A stretch of 55,532 nucleotides of DNA from Nakamurella silvestris (GTDB lineage: Bacteria > Actinomycetota > Actinomycetes > Mycobacteriales > Nakamurellaceae): contig QXCQ01000232.1 in NCBI GenBank assembly GCA_003576535.1, forward strand, positions 1-55,532, read 5' to 3'. Every line of letters begins with the position of its first letter. Positions within the stretch are counted from its first letter, which is position 1. The notes under the pieces are model-generated. The model saw only the letters and a program-made list of their open reading frames with translations. It did not search any database and was not told the DNA's origin. Below are positions 41,773-50,661 of this stretch, one piece after another. Position numbers and translations under genes: made by a program.

Positions 41773-43461
41773 GTGGCACCTGTGGGCCATCTCGACATCA
41801 GCGGTATCAGTTATGCGTTGTCCGACGGCAGGTCGTTGCTGGCCGATGTGACCTTCCGGGTCGGTGAGGGACGGGTGACCGCGCTGATCGGACCGAACGG
41901 CACCGGCAAGACGACGCTGTTGCGGATCATCACCGGGGAGCTCAAACCCGACGAAGGGGCGATCTCCCGGTCCGGGGGTCTCGGGGTGATGCCGCAGTTC
42001 ATCGGCTCGGTGCGGGACGATTCCACCGTCCGTGACCTCCTGCTGTCGGTGTCGCCGGCCCAGGTCCGCGAGGCCGCTGCCGCCCTGGACGCGGCCGAGC
42101 TGGCGATGATGGAGTCCGACGACGACGCCACGGCGATGAAGTACGCCCAGGCCCTGTCCGACTGGGGTGACGTCGACGGGTACACCTGGGAGACCACCTT
42201 CGACGTCTGCACGGTCTCCGCCCTGGGCATCGACTTCGACCGGGCCAAGTACCGGGCGGTGACGAGCCTGTCGGGCGGTGAGCAGAAGCGGTTGGTCCTG
42301 GAGCTGCTGCTGGCCGGACCCGACGAGGTGCTGCTGCTCGACGAGCCGGACAACTACCTCGACGTCCCCGGCAAGGAATGGCTGGAGGAACGGCTGGCCG
42401 AGACCAAGAAGTCCGTCCTGTTCGTCTCCCACGACCGGGAGCTGCTGGCCCGGGCGGCGCAGCGGATCGTCACCCTGGAACCGGGGATGGCCGGGGCGGT
42501 CTCCTGGGTGCACGGTGGGTCCTTCGCGACCTACCACGAGGCCAGGAACGAACGGAACTCCCGCCTGGAGGAACTCCGTCGACGCTGGGACGAGGAGCAC
42601 GCCAAGCTCAAGGACCTGGTGCTGACCCTGCGCACCAAGGCGGCCTTCAACGACGGGCTGTCCTCCCGCTACCAGGCGGCCGTGACCCGGCTGGCGAAGT
42701 TCGAGGCCGCCGGACCGCCCCAGGAGCTGCCGGAGGTGCAGCGGGTGGCGATGCGGCTCAAGGGCGGGCGCACCGCCAAACGGGCCGTCGTCACCTCCGA
42801 ACTGGAACTGTCGGGGTTGATGCAACCCTTCGACATCGAGGTCTTCTACGGCGAACGGCTGGCCGTGCTGGGCGCGAACGGTTCGGGGAAGTCGCACTTC
42901 CTGCGGCTGCTCGCCGCCGGCGGCTCCGACCCGGACATCGAGCACCAACCCGTCGGCCCGCCGATCGAGGCCGTGAAACACACCGGCACGGCGACCCTGG
43001 GGTCCCGGGTCCGGCCCGGTTACTTCCGGCAGACCCACGCCCACCCCGAGCTGCACGGGAAGACCCTGCTGGAGATCCTGCACCGGGGTGACGACCACCG
43101 CGACGGGATGGGCCGGGAGCAGGCCGCCAAGGTGCTCGACCGGTACGGCCTGGCCCGGTCGATGGAACAGACCTTCCAGACCCTGTCCGGCGGACAGCAG
43201 GCCAGGTTCCAGATCCTCCTGCTCGAACTGGCCGGGGTCACCCTGCTGCTGCTCGACGAGCCCACGGACAACCTCGACCTGTACTCGGCCGAGGCCCTGG
43301 AGCTGGCCCTCGACCGGTTCGAGGGCACCGTCGTCGCCGTCACCCACGACCGGACCTTCGCGCGGACCTTCGACCGGTTCCTGGTGTTCGCCGAGGACGG
43401 CAACGTGGTGGAGGCCGACGGGCCGGTCTGGGACGTCGCCCGGGTGAAGCGGGTTCGCTGA
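41773..43461 (+). CDS. ABC-F family ATPase
   Basis: A 562-residue soluble protein with two ABC cassettes and no membrane segments. First cassette: GPNGTGKTT, signature LSGGEQKR, Walker B VLLLDEPDNYLD, switch VSHDRELL. A linker rich in Arg and Glu (about 255-310, RNSRLEELRRRWDEEHAKLKD) separates the halves. Second cassette: GANGSGKSH, LSGGQQAR, LLLDEPTDNLD, VTHDRTF. ABC-F proteins act on the ribosome, in translation regulation or antibiotic protection. Start GTG 41773 or GTG 41782, nine bases apart. Which ABC-F subgroup this is cannot be told from sequence reading alone. Confidence 0.87.
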   Translation: MAPVGHLDISGISYALSDGRSLLADVTFRVGEGRVTALIGPNGTGKTTLLRIITGELKPDEGAISRSGGLGVMPQFIGSVRDDSTVRDLLLSVSPAQVREAAAALDAAELAMMESDDDATAMKYAQALSDWGDVDGYTWETTFDVCTVSALGIDFDRAKYRAVTSLSGGEQKRLVLELLLAGPDEVLLLDEPDNYLDVPGKEWLEERLAETKKSVLFVSHDRELLARAAQRIVTLEPGMAGAVSWVHGGSFATYHEARNERNSRLEELRRRWDEEHAKLKDLVLTLRTKAAFNDGLSSRYQAAVTRLAKFEAAGPPQELPEVQRVAMRLKGGRTAKRAVVTSELELSGLMQPFDIEVFYGERLAVLGANGSGKSHFLRLLAAGGSDPDIEHQPVGPPIEAVKHTGTATLGSRVRPGYFRQTHAHPELHGKTLLEILHRGDDHRDGMGREQAAKVLDRYGLARSMEQTFQTLSGGQQARFQILLLELAGVTLLLLDEPTDNLDLYSAEALELALDRFEGTVVAVTHDRTFARTFDRFLVFAEDGNVVEADGPVWDVARVKRVR

Positions 43462-43488
43462 CCGGGCTGCCCATGCCACCATGGTGAG

Positions 43489-44607
43489 GTGGCGAAGACA
43501 TCGGACCGACAGACCCCGGCGAGCGGACAGCGGGTGAACAAGCCCGTCCGGTCCGGTCCGGGCGGTTCCGGCCAGGAGGTTGCACCCGGGCGGCTCGCCG
43601 GTCTGGTGAGTTCCTCGGCCATGTTCGCCGCGCTGCTGGCCGCGGCCGCCCTGGTCGCCACCCTGGTCGGCAGTGCGGTCACCATGCAGCCGCCGAGCAT
43701 CGGGGTGGACGAGCCGAGTTTCGTCATCCGCTACGGCATCCCGGTGGTGCGCACCCTGCTGGACATCTCGGTCGTCGCGACCGTGGGCTTCGCCCTGCTG
43801 GCCAAGTTCCTCGGGTTCGACCGGCCGGACCGTACCGAACCGGTGATGGTCCCGGTCCGCCGTTGGGCGGTGTGGACCTCCTGGGTATGGACGGTGTCCG
43901 CCCTGCTGGCGATCGTGCTGCTGGCCGCGGAGATCGAGTCGGGCGTGCCGAGCCCGGCCCAGGTGTGGTCCTTCATCGGCAACATCCCGGCGGGCAAGGG
44001 CCTGCTGATCTCGGCCGGTGCCGGACTGCTCTCGGTGTGGATCTGCCGGGTGTCGCTCCGGCAGGGGGAACGGGTCCCGGCGGAGCTGCGGGCCGGTATC
44101 GCCCTGCTCGGCCTGCTGCCGTTGCCGCTGACCGGCCACGCCTCCAACTGGTACTGGCACGACTTCACGATGATGTCGATGGAGCTGCACGTCGTCGGGT
44201 CCTCGGCCTGGGCCGGCGGTCTGGGCGCGGTGATCCTGCTGCTCTGGCGGCGACCGGCCCTGCTGGCCGTCGCCCTGCCGCGGTTTTCGAAACTCGCCAC
44301 CATCTGCGTGATCCTGGTCGGCGTCACGGGGGTGTTCAACGGGCTGGTCGAGCTGGCGCTCTCCCCGGTGGCGGACCTGCCCGAGTCCCTGTGGCAGACG
44401 CGCTACGGGGTGCTGGTGCTCGCCAAGGCGGTCCTGATGGTGGTGGTCGCCGCGCTGGCCGCCCACGTCCGGTTCAAACTGCTGCCGAAGATCAAGGCCG
44501 GGCGGAAGGCCGCCGTCGCCCTGTGGTGCGGCTGGGAGCTGATCGTGCTCTCGCTGGCCTTCGGTGTTGCCGTGGTGCTGACCCGCACCTCCGTGGTCCC
44601 GTTCTGA
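43489..44607 (+). CDS. CopD-family copper resistance membrane protein
   Basis: A 372-residue membrane protein with about eight to nine helices and a 40-residue polar N-terminus. The CopD core is recognisable in LTGHASNWYWHDFTMMSMELHVVGSSAWAGGL, where His residues may bind copper, and RFSKLATICVILVGVTGVFNGLVEL and RYGVLVLAKAVLMVVVAALAAHVRFKLLP follow. CopD proteins are linked to copper uptake or cytochrome assembly. No CopC domain is fused. A hairpin follows at 44627, and the convergent neighbour is another membrane protein of unknown role. Confidence 0.87.
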   Translation: MAKTSDRQTPASGQRVNKPVRSGPGGSGQEVAPGRLAGLVSSSAMFAALLAAAALVATLVGSAVTMQPPSIGVDEPSFVIRYGIPVVRTLLDISVVATVGFALLAKFLGFDRPDRTEPVMVPVRRWAVWTSWVWTVSALLAIVLLAAEIESGVPSPAQVWSFIGNIPAGKGLLISAGAGLLSVWICRVSLRQGERVPAELRAGIALLGLLPLPLTGHASNWYWHDFTMMSMELHVVGSSAWAGGLGAVILLLWRRPALLAVALPRFSKLATICVILVGVTGVFNGLVELALSPVADLPESLWQTRYGVLVLAKAVLMVVVAALAAHVRFKLLPKIKAGRKAAVALWCGWELIVLSLAFGVAVVLTRTSVVPF

Positions 44608-44626
44608 GCGACCTCGGGTTCGGGTG

Positions 44627-44667
44627 ACCCGAGGGGAGCCGGTCGGTGTGACCGGCCTCCCTCGGGT
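44627..44667. terminator. Hairpin between copD-like and unknown membrane protein genes
   Basis: Eighteen-base arms starting ACCCGAGGGG (44627-44644) and ending CCCTCGGGT (44650-44667) pair with two internal mismatches, in the gap between convergent genes. Confidence 0.65.
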
Positions 44668-44674
44668 ACGCCGA

Positions 44675-45991
44675 TCAGCCCTGGTGCGGTTGGTGGGCGC
44701 GACCGCGGGTCGGTTCCTCGGCCGGGACCAGCAGGCCCTCGGCATTCCTGGTCGGTTCAGGGGCGAACTCCCGGCGCAGCGCAGGCGGGCGTGGGGTGTC
44801 CAGGCCCATGGACCGGTCGACCACGAGGGTGACGGCCAACCAGACCAGGGCGGTGCCGGCCATGGCGTAGAAGATCGTGCCGTAGGCGACCGGTGGCATG
44901 TTCAGGGTGAACTCGCCGTCCCCGGCGTTGTAGGCGGCCTCCATCTCCTGGATGGTCATGGTGCCCAGGTTCAGCGGTGCCCCGCTGAGCCAGTTCTGCA
45001 GGTAGAGGACCCCGTAACCCGCGGCGGCGACGGCAGCGCCCCCCACGGCGGCGCGGACGTAGGCCAACGCACCGCGGTCGGCCACCTTCAGCAGGAAGAC
45101 CAGGTCGACGGCGACGCCGAGACCGATCAGCCAGAACGGGACCACCGAGGGCGGGAAGGTCCCCAGGACCAGCAGCGGCTTCATGACGGCGCGGTAGAGC
45201 ACGTAGACGGCGGTGATCGCGGTCGCGGCCCAGATCCGGCCGATCATGTGCCGGGCGAAGGCCAGGAGCGGCACACAGACCACCATGGCCCAGATCGGGT
45301 AGACCCAGGGCGGGATCGGCAGGGCGAAGTGCTGCAGGGCGATCGCGTCGACGCCACGACCCAGCTGGGCCGCGGCGAAGTCCAGCAGCTCCCCCTCGCC
45401 GTACGGCGTCCCGCGGAACCAGGAGGCGATCTCCAGGATCCCGTACTCCTGCTGCAACTGCGCGAAGTGGGCGTTCTCGAAGAAGAAGATCCACAGGGCG
45501 GTGAGCCCGATGACCCATTCCCGACCCTGTTTGCCGTCCCGGGGGAACTGCAGGTACCAGCCGCGGATCACACCCGCGAGCATGACGGCGGTGCCGAAGT
45601 ACAACATCCCGTGCGAGGGGGACCAGGCCGTCAGGTCCAGCCCGTTGAGCCGGTGGTTGATGACGTCGATCGGTGCGGCGACCACGAAGATCGCGGTGCC
45701 CCACTGGGTGATCCGCAGGGTCAGCTTGTCCATGCCGTAGCCGGTGAAGGAGTGGACCAGGACCAGGACGATGGCGATGCCGGTGCCGATGGTGTTGATC
45801 AGGTGCGGCGGGGCGAGGTCGTCACGCAGCCACTTGAAGTGCCAGGACACGTCCCAGGAGGAGCCGATGATCTTGAAGATGAAGGCCGCGATCCACCAGC
45901 GGTAGAGCACGATCTGCAACGAACGGGGTGTGGGCCGCCCCGGCACCCCCCGCGTCCAATAGGTCCGCAGAAACGCACCAAGATGCTGCAT
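44675..45991 (-). CDS. Multi-pass membrane protein of unknown function
   Basis: A 438-residue protein with about nine or ten hydrophobic helices. Conserved-looking polar spots inside the membrane region include SWDVSWHFKWLRDD, VLVHSFTGYGMDK, SPSHGMLYFG and FENAHFAQLQQEYG. ATG 45991 is preceded by AGAGGGGAAAGG. Several His, Trp and Asp residues near helix ends suggest a metal or haem ligand role, and the neighbouring CopD makes copper a reasonable guess, but no family was recognised and the link is only positional. The C-terminal 50 residues are polar and cytoplasmic or disordered. Confidence 0.75.
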   Translation of the reverse strand: MQHLGAFLRTYWTRGVPGRPTPRSLQIVLYRWWIAAFIFKIIGSSWDVSWHFKWLRDDLAPPHLINTIGTGIAIVLVLVHSFTGYGMDKLTLRITQWGTAIFVVAAPIDVINHRLNGLDLTAWSPSHGMLYFGTAVMLAGVIRGWYLQFPRDGKQGREWVIGLTALWIFFFENAHFAQLQQEYGILEIASWFRGTPYGEGELLDFAAAQLGRGVDAIALQHFALPIPPWVYPIWAMVVCVPLLAFARHMIGRIWAATAITAVYVLYRAVMKPLLVLGTFPPSVVPFWLIGLGVAVDLVFLLKVADRGALAYVRAAVGGAAVAAAGYGVLYLQNWLSGAPLNLGTMTIQEMEAAYNAGDGEFTLNMPPVAYGTIFYAMAGTALVWLAVTLVVDRSMGLDTPRPPALRREFAPEPTRNAEGLLVPAEEPTRGRAHQPHQG

Positions 45992-46148
45992 GGCCCGGCC
46001 TTTCCCCTCTGACAACTGCCTGTCCCGATCGGCGGATCCGGCCAGGTTGTGCACACCAGAGTACGGTGCGTGACCCTGACCCGTGGACCCTTTCGGCCCT
46101 GGTTCCCACCCCGGGGCACCCCTGTTGCCGGGGCCCCCGGGGGTGCTC

Positions 46149-47174
46149 TCAGACCTCGTCGGGGTAACGGACCCGGACGAGCGGATCCTTGGCGTCACCC
46201 TCGATGGCGTACACGTAGCCGCCGGCCGCACCGACCGACTGCAGCTCCTCGATCAGGTCCGCGCCGCTGAGCGCGAACTCGCCCAGCTGCTCCGACCGCG
46301 ACTCGTAGGCGGACCGGGCCAGGTGACCGTTCTCGGTCAGGGTGCGCAGGGAACCGCTGGAGGCCAGCGAGCCGCGGGCCACACCGAGCAGCCCGAGCAG
46401 CTCATCGGTGGCGCCGATGAGGGCCTCGCTGTTGGGCTCCGTCATGGCCCGGATGAGTTCGGGCCGGGTCGCCGCGACGCGGGTGGCGTCGGCGAAGGAA
46501 CCCGCCGCCAGGGCCAGGGCCAGCGCCCCGCCGCTCTGGGCGACCTGGGCGAGGGTCAGGGCGAGCAGGTGGGGGAGGTGGGAGATCCGGGCCACGGCGT
46601 CGTCATGGGCACGCGGGTCGGCCGGGACGACCCTGCTGCCGATGGCCAGGGCCAGACGGGCGACGACGGACCAGTCGGCGACGGCGGAGTTCTCGGTGAG
46701 GGCGGTGACCCACACCGCGTCGGTGAACAGATCCGCCGAGGACGCAGACCAGCCGGAGAACTGGGTGCCGCACATCGGGTGGGAGCCGATGAACCTGGCG
46801 GCCGGGGCGTGTTCGGCTACCTGGTCGTCGACGATCCCCTTGATGCTGCCGACGTCGGTCAGTCGGACCGTCGGGCAGATCCGGTTGACGGTGTCGAGGA
46901 TCTGGGGGAAGGCGGGGATCGGGGTGGCGAGCACCACGAGGGCATCGACCTCCCTGGCGCGTTCCAGGGCGGACTCGACCGTGTCGAGCACGTCGAATCC
47001 TTCGGCGCGTGCCGCCGATCGGGTGGAATCGCTGCGTGACTGGCCGAACACCGTTGTGAGGGGCTGCGCCGCCTTCATCAACGAGCCGCCGATCTGGCCG
47101 AGGCCGATCACGCAGATGGGTGGCAGGGCGGGGGCGGGAACCGGGGGCAGGTCCGGTGTGGAATGAGCTGTCAC
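46149..47174 (-). CDS. tyrA: Prephenate dehydrogenase TyrA
   Basis: A 341-residue protein. The N-terminal Rossmann motif ICVIGLGQIGGSLM binds NAD(P); TDVGSIKG, FIGSHPMCGTQFSGW and HDDAVARISHLPHLLA are signatures of prephenate dehydrogenase, with the catalytic His in the SHPMCG segment. It converts prephenate to 4-hydroxyphenylpyruvate in tyrosine synthesis; the aminotransferase at 13993 could complete the route. GTG 47174 gives the usual length. An ATG 24 residues upstream is possible but less likely. No ACT domain is seen at the C-terminus. Confidence 0.9.
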   Translation of the reverse strand: MTAHSTPDLPPVPAPALPPICVIGLGQIGGSLMKAAQPLTTVFGQSRSDSTRSAARAEGFDVLDTVESALERAREVDALVVLATPIPAFPQILDTVNRICPTVRLTDVGSIKGIVDDQVAEHAPAARFIGSHPMCGTQFSGWSASSADLFTDAVWVTALTENSAVADWSVVARLALAIGSRVVPADPRAHDDAVARISHLPHLLALTLAQVAQSGGALALALAAGSFADATRVAATRPELIRAMTEPNSEALIGATDELLGLLGVARGSLASSGSLRTLTENGHLARSAYESRSEQLGEFALSGADLIEELQSVGAAGGYVYAIEGDAKDPLVRVRYPDEV

Positions 47175-47242
47175 TCGAGCATTGTGGTCCCACGAAGGGT
47201 CTATCTGAAAGACCGGGTGAGGCATGTTGCGGAAAAGACTGC

Positions 47243-47272
47243 TTGGCCCTCCACCGACTAACCACGTACGGT
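47243..47272 (+). promoter_or_regulatory. Promoter of the TadA-associated gene, leaderless
   Basis: TTGGCC (47243-47248), an 18-base spacer and TACGGT (47267-47272), ending seven bases before GTG 47280. No Shine-Dalgarno sequence. Confidence 0.45.
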
Positions 47273-47279
47273 TGCCCAC

Positions 47280-47756
47280 GTGAGCACACAAGGTTTTGCC
47301 GTTGCTGTGGTCCGCGCCGACGGGAAGTGGCGTTGCTCCCTGTTGGCGACCGAACTTCTCGACGATCTCGACGGACTGATCACCGGGCTCCGCAGGGTCG
47401 CCGCAGACGGTGCCGTGTTCGGTCTGGTGGCCATCGACGACGAATTCTTCGTGGTGATCCGGCCGATCCCCGGCGGGGTCTCCCTGTTGCTCTCCGACGC
47501 GACGGCCGCCCTGGACTACGACCTGGCCGCCGATGTGCTCGACCTGCTCCACCTGGACACCCCGGACGAGGACGAGATCGACGACGAGCCGTGGCCGGAG
47601 GGGGATCTGACCCTGCTGGCCGACCTCGGTGTGCCGGAACAGGAGATGCAGCTCATCGTCGACGAGGGCGACCTGTACCCGGACGAGCAGCTCACGATGA
47701 TCGCCCGCAGCTGCGGTTTCGCCGACGAGTTGGCGGCCGCACTCGAGAAGGCCTGA
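47280..47756 (+). CDS. tRNA adenosine deaminase-associated protein
   Basis: A 158-residue acidic cytoplasmic protein of the actinobacterial family found next to tadA. Visible segments are GFAVAVVRADGKWRCSLL, a central VAIDDEFFVVIRPIPGGVSLLLSD and a C-terminal acidic helix region. Its molecular role is not established; the conserved gene order suggests regulation or support of TadA. The start is GTG 47280, set by a -10 box seven bases before. TadA follows after one base. Confidence 0.87.
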   Translation: MSTQGFAVAVVRADGKWRCSLLATELLDDLDGLITGLRRVAADGAVFGLVAIDDEFFVVIRPIPGGVSLLLSDATAALDYDLAADVLDLLHLDTPDEDEIDDEPWPEGDLTLLADLGVPEQEMQLIVDEGDLYPDEQLTMIARSCGFADELAAALEKA

Positions 47757-47757
47757 G

Positions 47758-48270
47758 CTGACCGGGAGCGGGCCGGGCGGTTACGTCTCCGGCAGCCGCG
47801 AACTGGACGAGCAGTGGGTCAGGGCCGCCCTGGAGATCGGCCGTACCGCGGTCTCCACCGGGGACGTGCCCATCGGTGCGATCGTCATCGACCCCCAGGG
47901 CCGGATCGTGGGGACCGGTCGCAACGCCCGTGAGGCCACCGGGGACCCGACCGCCCACGCCGAGGTGCTGGCCATCCGGGCGGCCGCGGCCGAGCTGGGC
48001 AGCTGGCGGCTGGAGGGCTGTGTCCTCGCCGTCTCGGTGGAACCCTGTGTGATGTGTGCCGGGGCGATCACCCTGGCCCGGCTTGACGGCGTCGTCTTCG
48101 GGTGCTGGGAACCGAAAACCGGTGCGGCCGGCTCCCTGTGGGATGTGCTGCGGGACAGACGGTTGACCCATCGTGTGCGGGTGCGTGGCGGTGTGCTCGC
48201 GCAGGAGTGCGCTGCCCCGCTGCTCGAGTTCTTCGCCGACCACCGGGCTGTGGACAACCCCGCCGGCTAG
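47758..48270 (+). CDS. tadA: tRNA-specific adenosine deaminase TadA, probable CTG start
   Basis: A 170-residue cytidine-deaminase-fold enzyme that converts A34 to inosine in tRNA-Arg(ACG), whose gene lies at 18710. Zinc and catalytic residues are His67 and Glu69 in HAE, and Cys97 and Cys100 in PCVMC. In this frame no ATG, GTG or TTG occurs between the stop at 47698 and GTG 47866. Starting at 47866 would remove the first helix (ELDEQWVRAALEIGRTA) needed by the fold. CTG 47758 lies seven bases after GAGAAGG and immediately follows the upstream stop, so it is the best start. Confidence 0.85.
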   Translation: MTGSGPGGYVSGSRELDEQWVRAALEIGRTAVSTGDVPIGAIVIDPQGRIVGTGRNAREATGDPTAHAEVLAIRAAAAELGSWRLEGCVLAVSVEPCVMCAGAITLARLDGVVFGCWEPKTGAAGSLWDVLRDRRLTHRVRVRGGVLAQECAAPLLEFFADHRAVDNPAG

Positions 48271-48320
48271 GGCGGCTCGCGTACTAGGGTCCTCCCGGGG
48301 CGAATCCGAGGGGGTGGGTC

Positions 48321-48614
48321 GTGGGGGAGGATCTGCTGGTCGACACCGACCGGCTGGGGGTGGTGGCGGTCGTGCTGCGCTCCGCCGCCGAGGAGGCAGC
48401 ACGTGCCGGTGGGACGGCGCTGAACCTTGTCGGGTTCCTGCCTGCCGTCCTTGCCGGACCATCGGTGGCGGCGGGGCTCGACGTGTGTGCGCAGGAATGG
48501 GCGGCGGCGGTCGGGTCATTGGTGACCGATCTGGTGCAACTGGCCGACCTGGTGGGTGCCGCCGGGCAGATGTACGAGGGCCCCGTGGGGTCGGCCCCGC
48601 GGGCGATCCGATGA
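48321..48614 (+). CDS. WXG100/EspC-like small helical protein
   Basis: A 97-residue, Ala-rich, all-helical protein without a signal peptide. The pattern of two long helices and the end VQLADLVGAAGQMYE resembles ESX-secretion-associated EspC/WXG100-like proteins. GAGGGGG precedes GTG 48321, and TAGGGT at about 48285 may be its -10 box. Its stop overlaps the ATG of the DUF1023 hydrolase (ATGA). Likely a partner or co-secreted chaperone of that protein. No ESX core genes are in the window. Confidence 0.65.
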   Translation: MGEDLLVDTDRLGVVAVVLRSAAEEAARAGGTALNLVGFLPAVLAGPSVAAGLDVCAQEWAAAVGSLVTDLVQLADLVGAAGQMYEGPVGSAPRAIR

Positions 48615-50614
48615 CGTCGGCGTCCCGGGCGGTCTCGTTGGACCTGCCCTACCCCGGTGACGATCCCGCGGCGCTGGTCCTGGTCGCCGGCCGGATGTCC
48701 GTGCTGAGAACGACTCTCGAGGCGGTGGCCGTCGGGCTGGCCCGGGGGATCGCGGCTGCGGCCGACGGGTGGCACGGCCGGGGCGGCGCGTCTTTCGCCG
48801 GGAGGGCTGCCACGCTGGCTGATGGGCTCGGGGCCGGGTTGGCCCGGCTGGACGATGCCGTCCGCGGGATCTACGAGCTGGCCGGGGTTCTCGGAACCCT
48901 TCGGGCCGAGGTGGATCGGCTGCGGGCGCGGGCGGCGGCCGTCGATCTGTCGACGGAACGTGCGGCGGGGCAGTTCATCGGGCCGGTGGATTCGGCGCTG
49001 GTGGATTCGGGGTTGGTGGATTCGGTGTGGATGGGTCCCGGGTCGGCGGGTTCAGAGGTGGCGGGTGCGGGTTCTGCGGGTGTGGGGGCTCAGACGGTCG
49101 CCGGGCTCCTGGACGAGATCTCCTGGGCCTGGCAGGGTCTGCTCGCCGAGGCCCAGCGGTCCGTCGACCGGTGTGCGTCCGTGCTGGCCGGGACGGTGCT
49201 GCGGGTGCCGGCTCCGCTCCCCGGGACCAGCTGGAACATGTTGTCGAGTGGTGAACAGGCATACCTGGTCGACCTGGTACCGGCCCTCGGGGTGGGTGGC
49301 AGTGCAGAGGGTGCCGGCCGGACGCCGGCCGAGGTGAGAAGTCGCTGGGCGCAGGAGGATCCGCTGCTCCGTCAGGCCGAGCTGCGGTCCGATGCCCGGC
49401 GTCTGGGCAATCTGGACGGGCTGCCCGCGCAGGACCGGGACCTGGCGAACCGGGCCGCGCTTGCGGCCGACCTGGAACGGTGGGGGCCGTTGCTCGACCG
49501 TTCCGGTGTCAGCCCGGAGATCGATCCGGGAACAGAGGAGAACAGCGCGGCGCTGACCGACACCCTGGCGGCAGCGGGGCTGTCGACGGCCGCGGTTGGT
49601 GCGCTGCGGGGAACCTTGGCGGTGCACCGTCAGCTGGATCGGGCCCAGGTGCAGGTCGACGGGCCGGTGGAACTCCTGGTGTACGAGCCGGAGGCGTTCG
49701 GTGGCAAGGGGCGGGCGGCGATCGCGCTGGGGGACGTGGCGACGGCCGACAACGTGGCGCTGCTGGTACCCGGGATGAACTCTGACGTACCGGGATACCT
49801 GGACAACCAGGTGGCCAACGCGGTCAATCTCTTCGACCAGGCCGCCGGTGGGTCGGGCACCACGGCGGTGGTGGCGGGGATCGAGTACCAGGCACCAGGG
49901 GTGGATGTGGGGGTGACCCAGCAGGACATGGCACGGCAAGGTGCACCGTGGGTCGTCGCCGACCTGGCCGGTCTGGCGGCCACCCGGTCCGACCCGGCCC
50001 ATGTGACGGTGATCGGCCACTCCTACGGGTCGACGACGGTGGCCGCTGCCCTGACCGGGGGCGGCGGGAGCGCCGACGAGGTGGTGCTGATCGGGTCGCC
50101 CGGGGTCGGGACGGGCGTCACGGCAGACCGGTTCCCGGCGGGGGCGGACCATGTCTGGGTCGGGTCGTCGTCCTCGGACCCGGTGACCACGGTGTTCCAG
50201 AATCTTCAGTCGGCCGACAACGCCGTCGAGGTCGGGGTGATCGCCGGTGCCGATGTCGGCCGGGTGCTGGGCCCCGGGGCCGTGGTGCTCGGGGCGGTGG
50301 TGGGAGGTGGGGTGGTGCTCGCATCCGGGGCAGGCGGCCGGGCGGCGCTGGCCCCGGTGGTGGCCGCTGACCTGGGGCAGGACCCGGCGGCGGAGGTGTT
50401 CGGCGGACGGCGGTTCCACGCGGAGACCCCGAGCGAGGACCAGCTGGACTACACCAACCACTCCCGGTACTACGAGGTCGGATCGGAGTCGCTGAAAAAT
50501 ATCGCCGCCGTCGTCACCGGGGATTCGGCGGCCGTCGAGACGGCTCCGCGCAGGTCGGGGCAGGGGGAGCACTACGGGTGGTCGGATCCGGAGGCCGATC
50601 ATGTGCCGGGGTAG
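48611..50614 (+). CDS. DUF1023 alpha/beta hydrolase with N-terminal WXG-like domain
   Basis: A 667-residue protein. The N-terminal 200 residues are helical and contain a WxG turn (GWHGRGGASFAG), like ESX/type VII substrates. A low-complexity linker (VDSALVDSGLVDSVW and Gly/Ala/Ser repeats) follows. The C-terminal half is a DUF1023 alpha/beta hydrolase: LVPGMNSDVPGYLDNQ is the oxyanion region, GHSYGST puts the nucleophile at Ser471, and a His near HAETPSEDQLDYTNHSRYY closes the triad. It is coupled to the preceding small helical gene. A secreted or surface lipase/esterase or toxin is plausible; the substrate is unknown. Confidence 0.8.
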   Translation: MTSASRAVSLDLPYPGDDPAALVLVAGRMSVLRTTLEAVAVGLARGIAAAADGWHGRGGASFAGRAATLADGLGAGLARLDDAVRGIYELAGVLGTLRAEVDRLRARAAAVDLSTERAAGQFIGPVDSALVDSGLVDSVWMGPGSAGSEVAGAGSAGVGAQTVAGLLDEISWAWQGLLAEAQRSVDRCASVLAGTVLRVPAPLPGTSWNMLSSGEQAYLVDLVPALGVGGSAEGAGRTPAEVRSRWAQEDPLLRQAELRSDARRLGNLDGLPAQDRDLANRAALAADLERWGPLLDRSGVSPEIDPGTEENSAALTDTLAAAGLSTAAVGALRGTLAVHRQLDRAQVQVDGPVELLVYEPEAFGGKGRAAIALGDVATADNVALLVPGMNSDVPGYLDNQVANAVNLFDQAAGGSGTTAVVAGIEYQAPGVDVGVTQQDMARQGAPWVVADLAGLAATRSDPAHVTVIGHSYGSTTVAAALTGGGGSADEVVLIGSPGVGTGVTADRFPAGADHVWVGSSSSDPVTTVFQNLQSADNAVEVGVIAGADVGRVLGPGAVVLGAVVGGGVVLASGAGGRAALAPVVAADLGQDPAAEVFGGRRFHAETPSEDQLDYTNHSRYYEVGSESLKNIAAVVTGDSAAVETAPRRSGQGEHYGWSDPEADHVPG

Positions 50615-50661
50615 GTCGCAGGTGTGCAAAGCGGCTCCGCCGAGCCGGTATAGTTTGCCGC

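Noticed and set aside
42868-42900. Second Walker A of the ABC-F protein reads GANGSGKSH rather than ending in ST or TT
   Set aside because: The Lys-Ser pair that binds nucleotide is intact; the following residue is not invariant, so this is not evidence of inactivation.
41533-44745. A 1,070-residue antisense frame across the ABC-F and CopD genes
   Set aside because: Gly/Arg/Gln/His-rich composition and full overlap with two well-supported genes show it is a GC artefact.
47866-48270. Annotating tadA from GTG 47866
   Set aside because: It would remove the conserved first helix and has no ribosome site; the CTG at 47758 has both.
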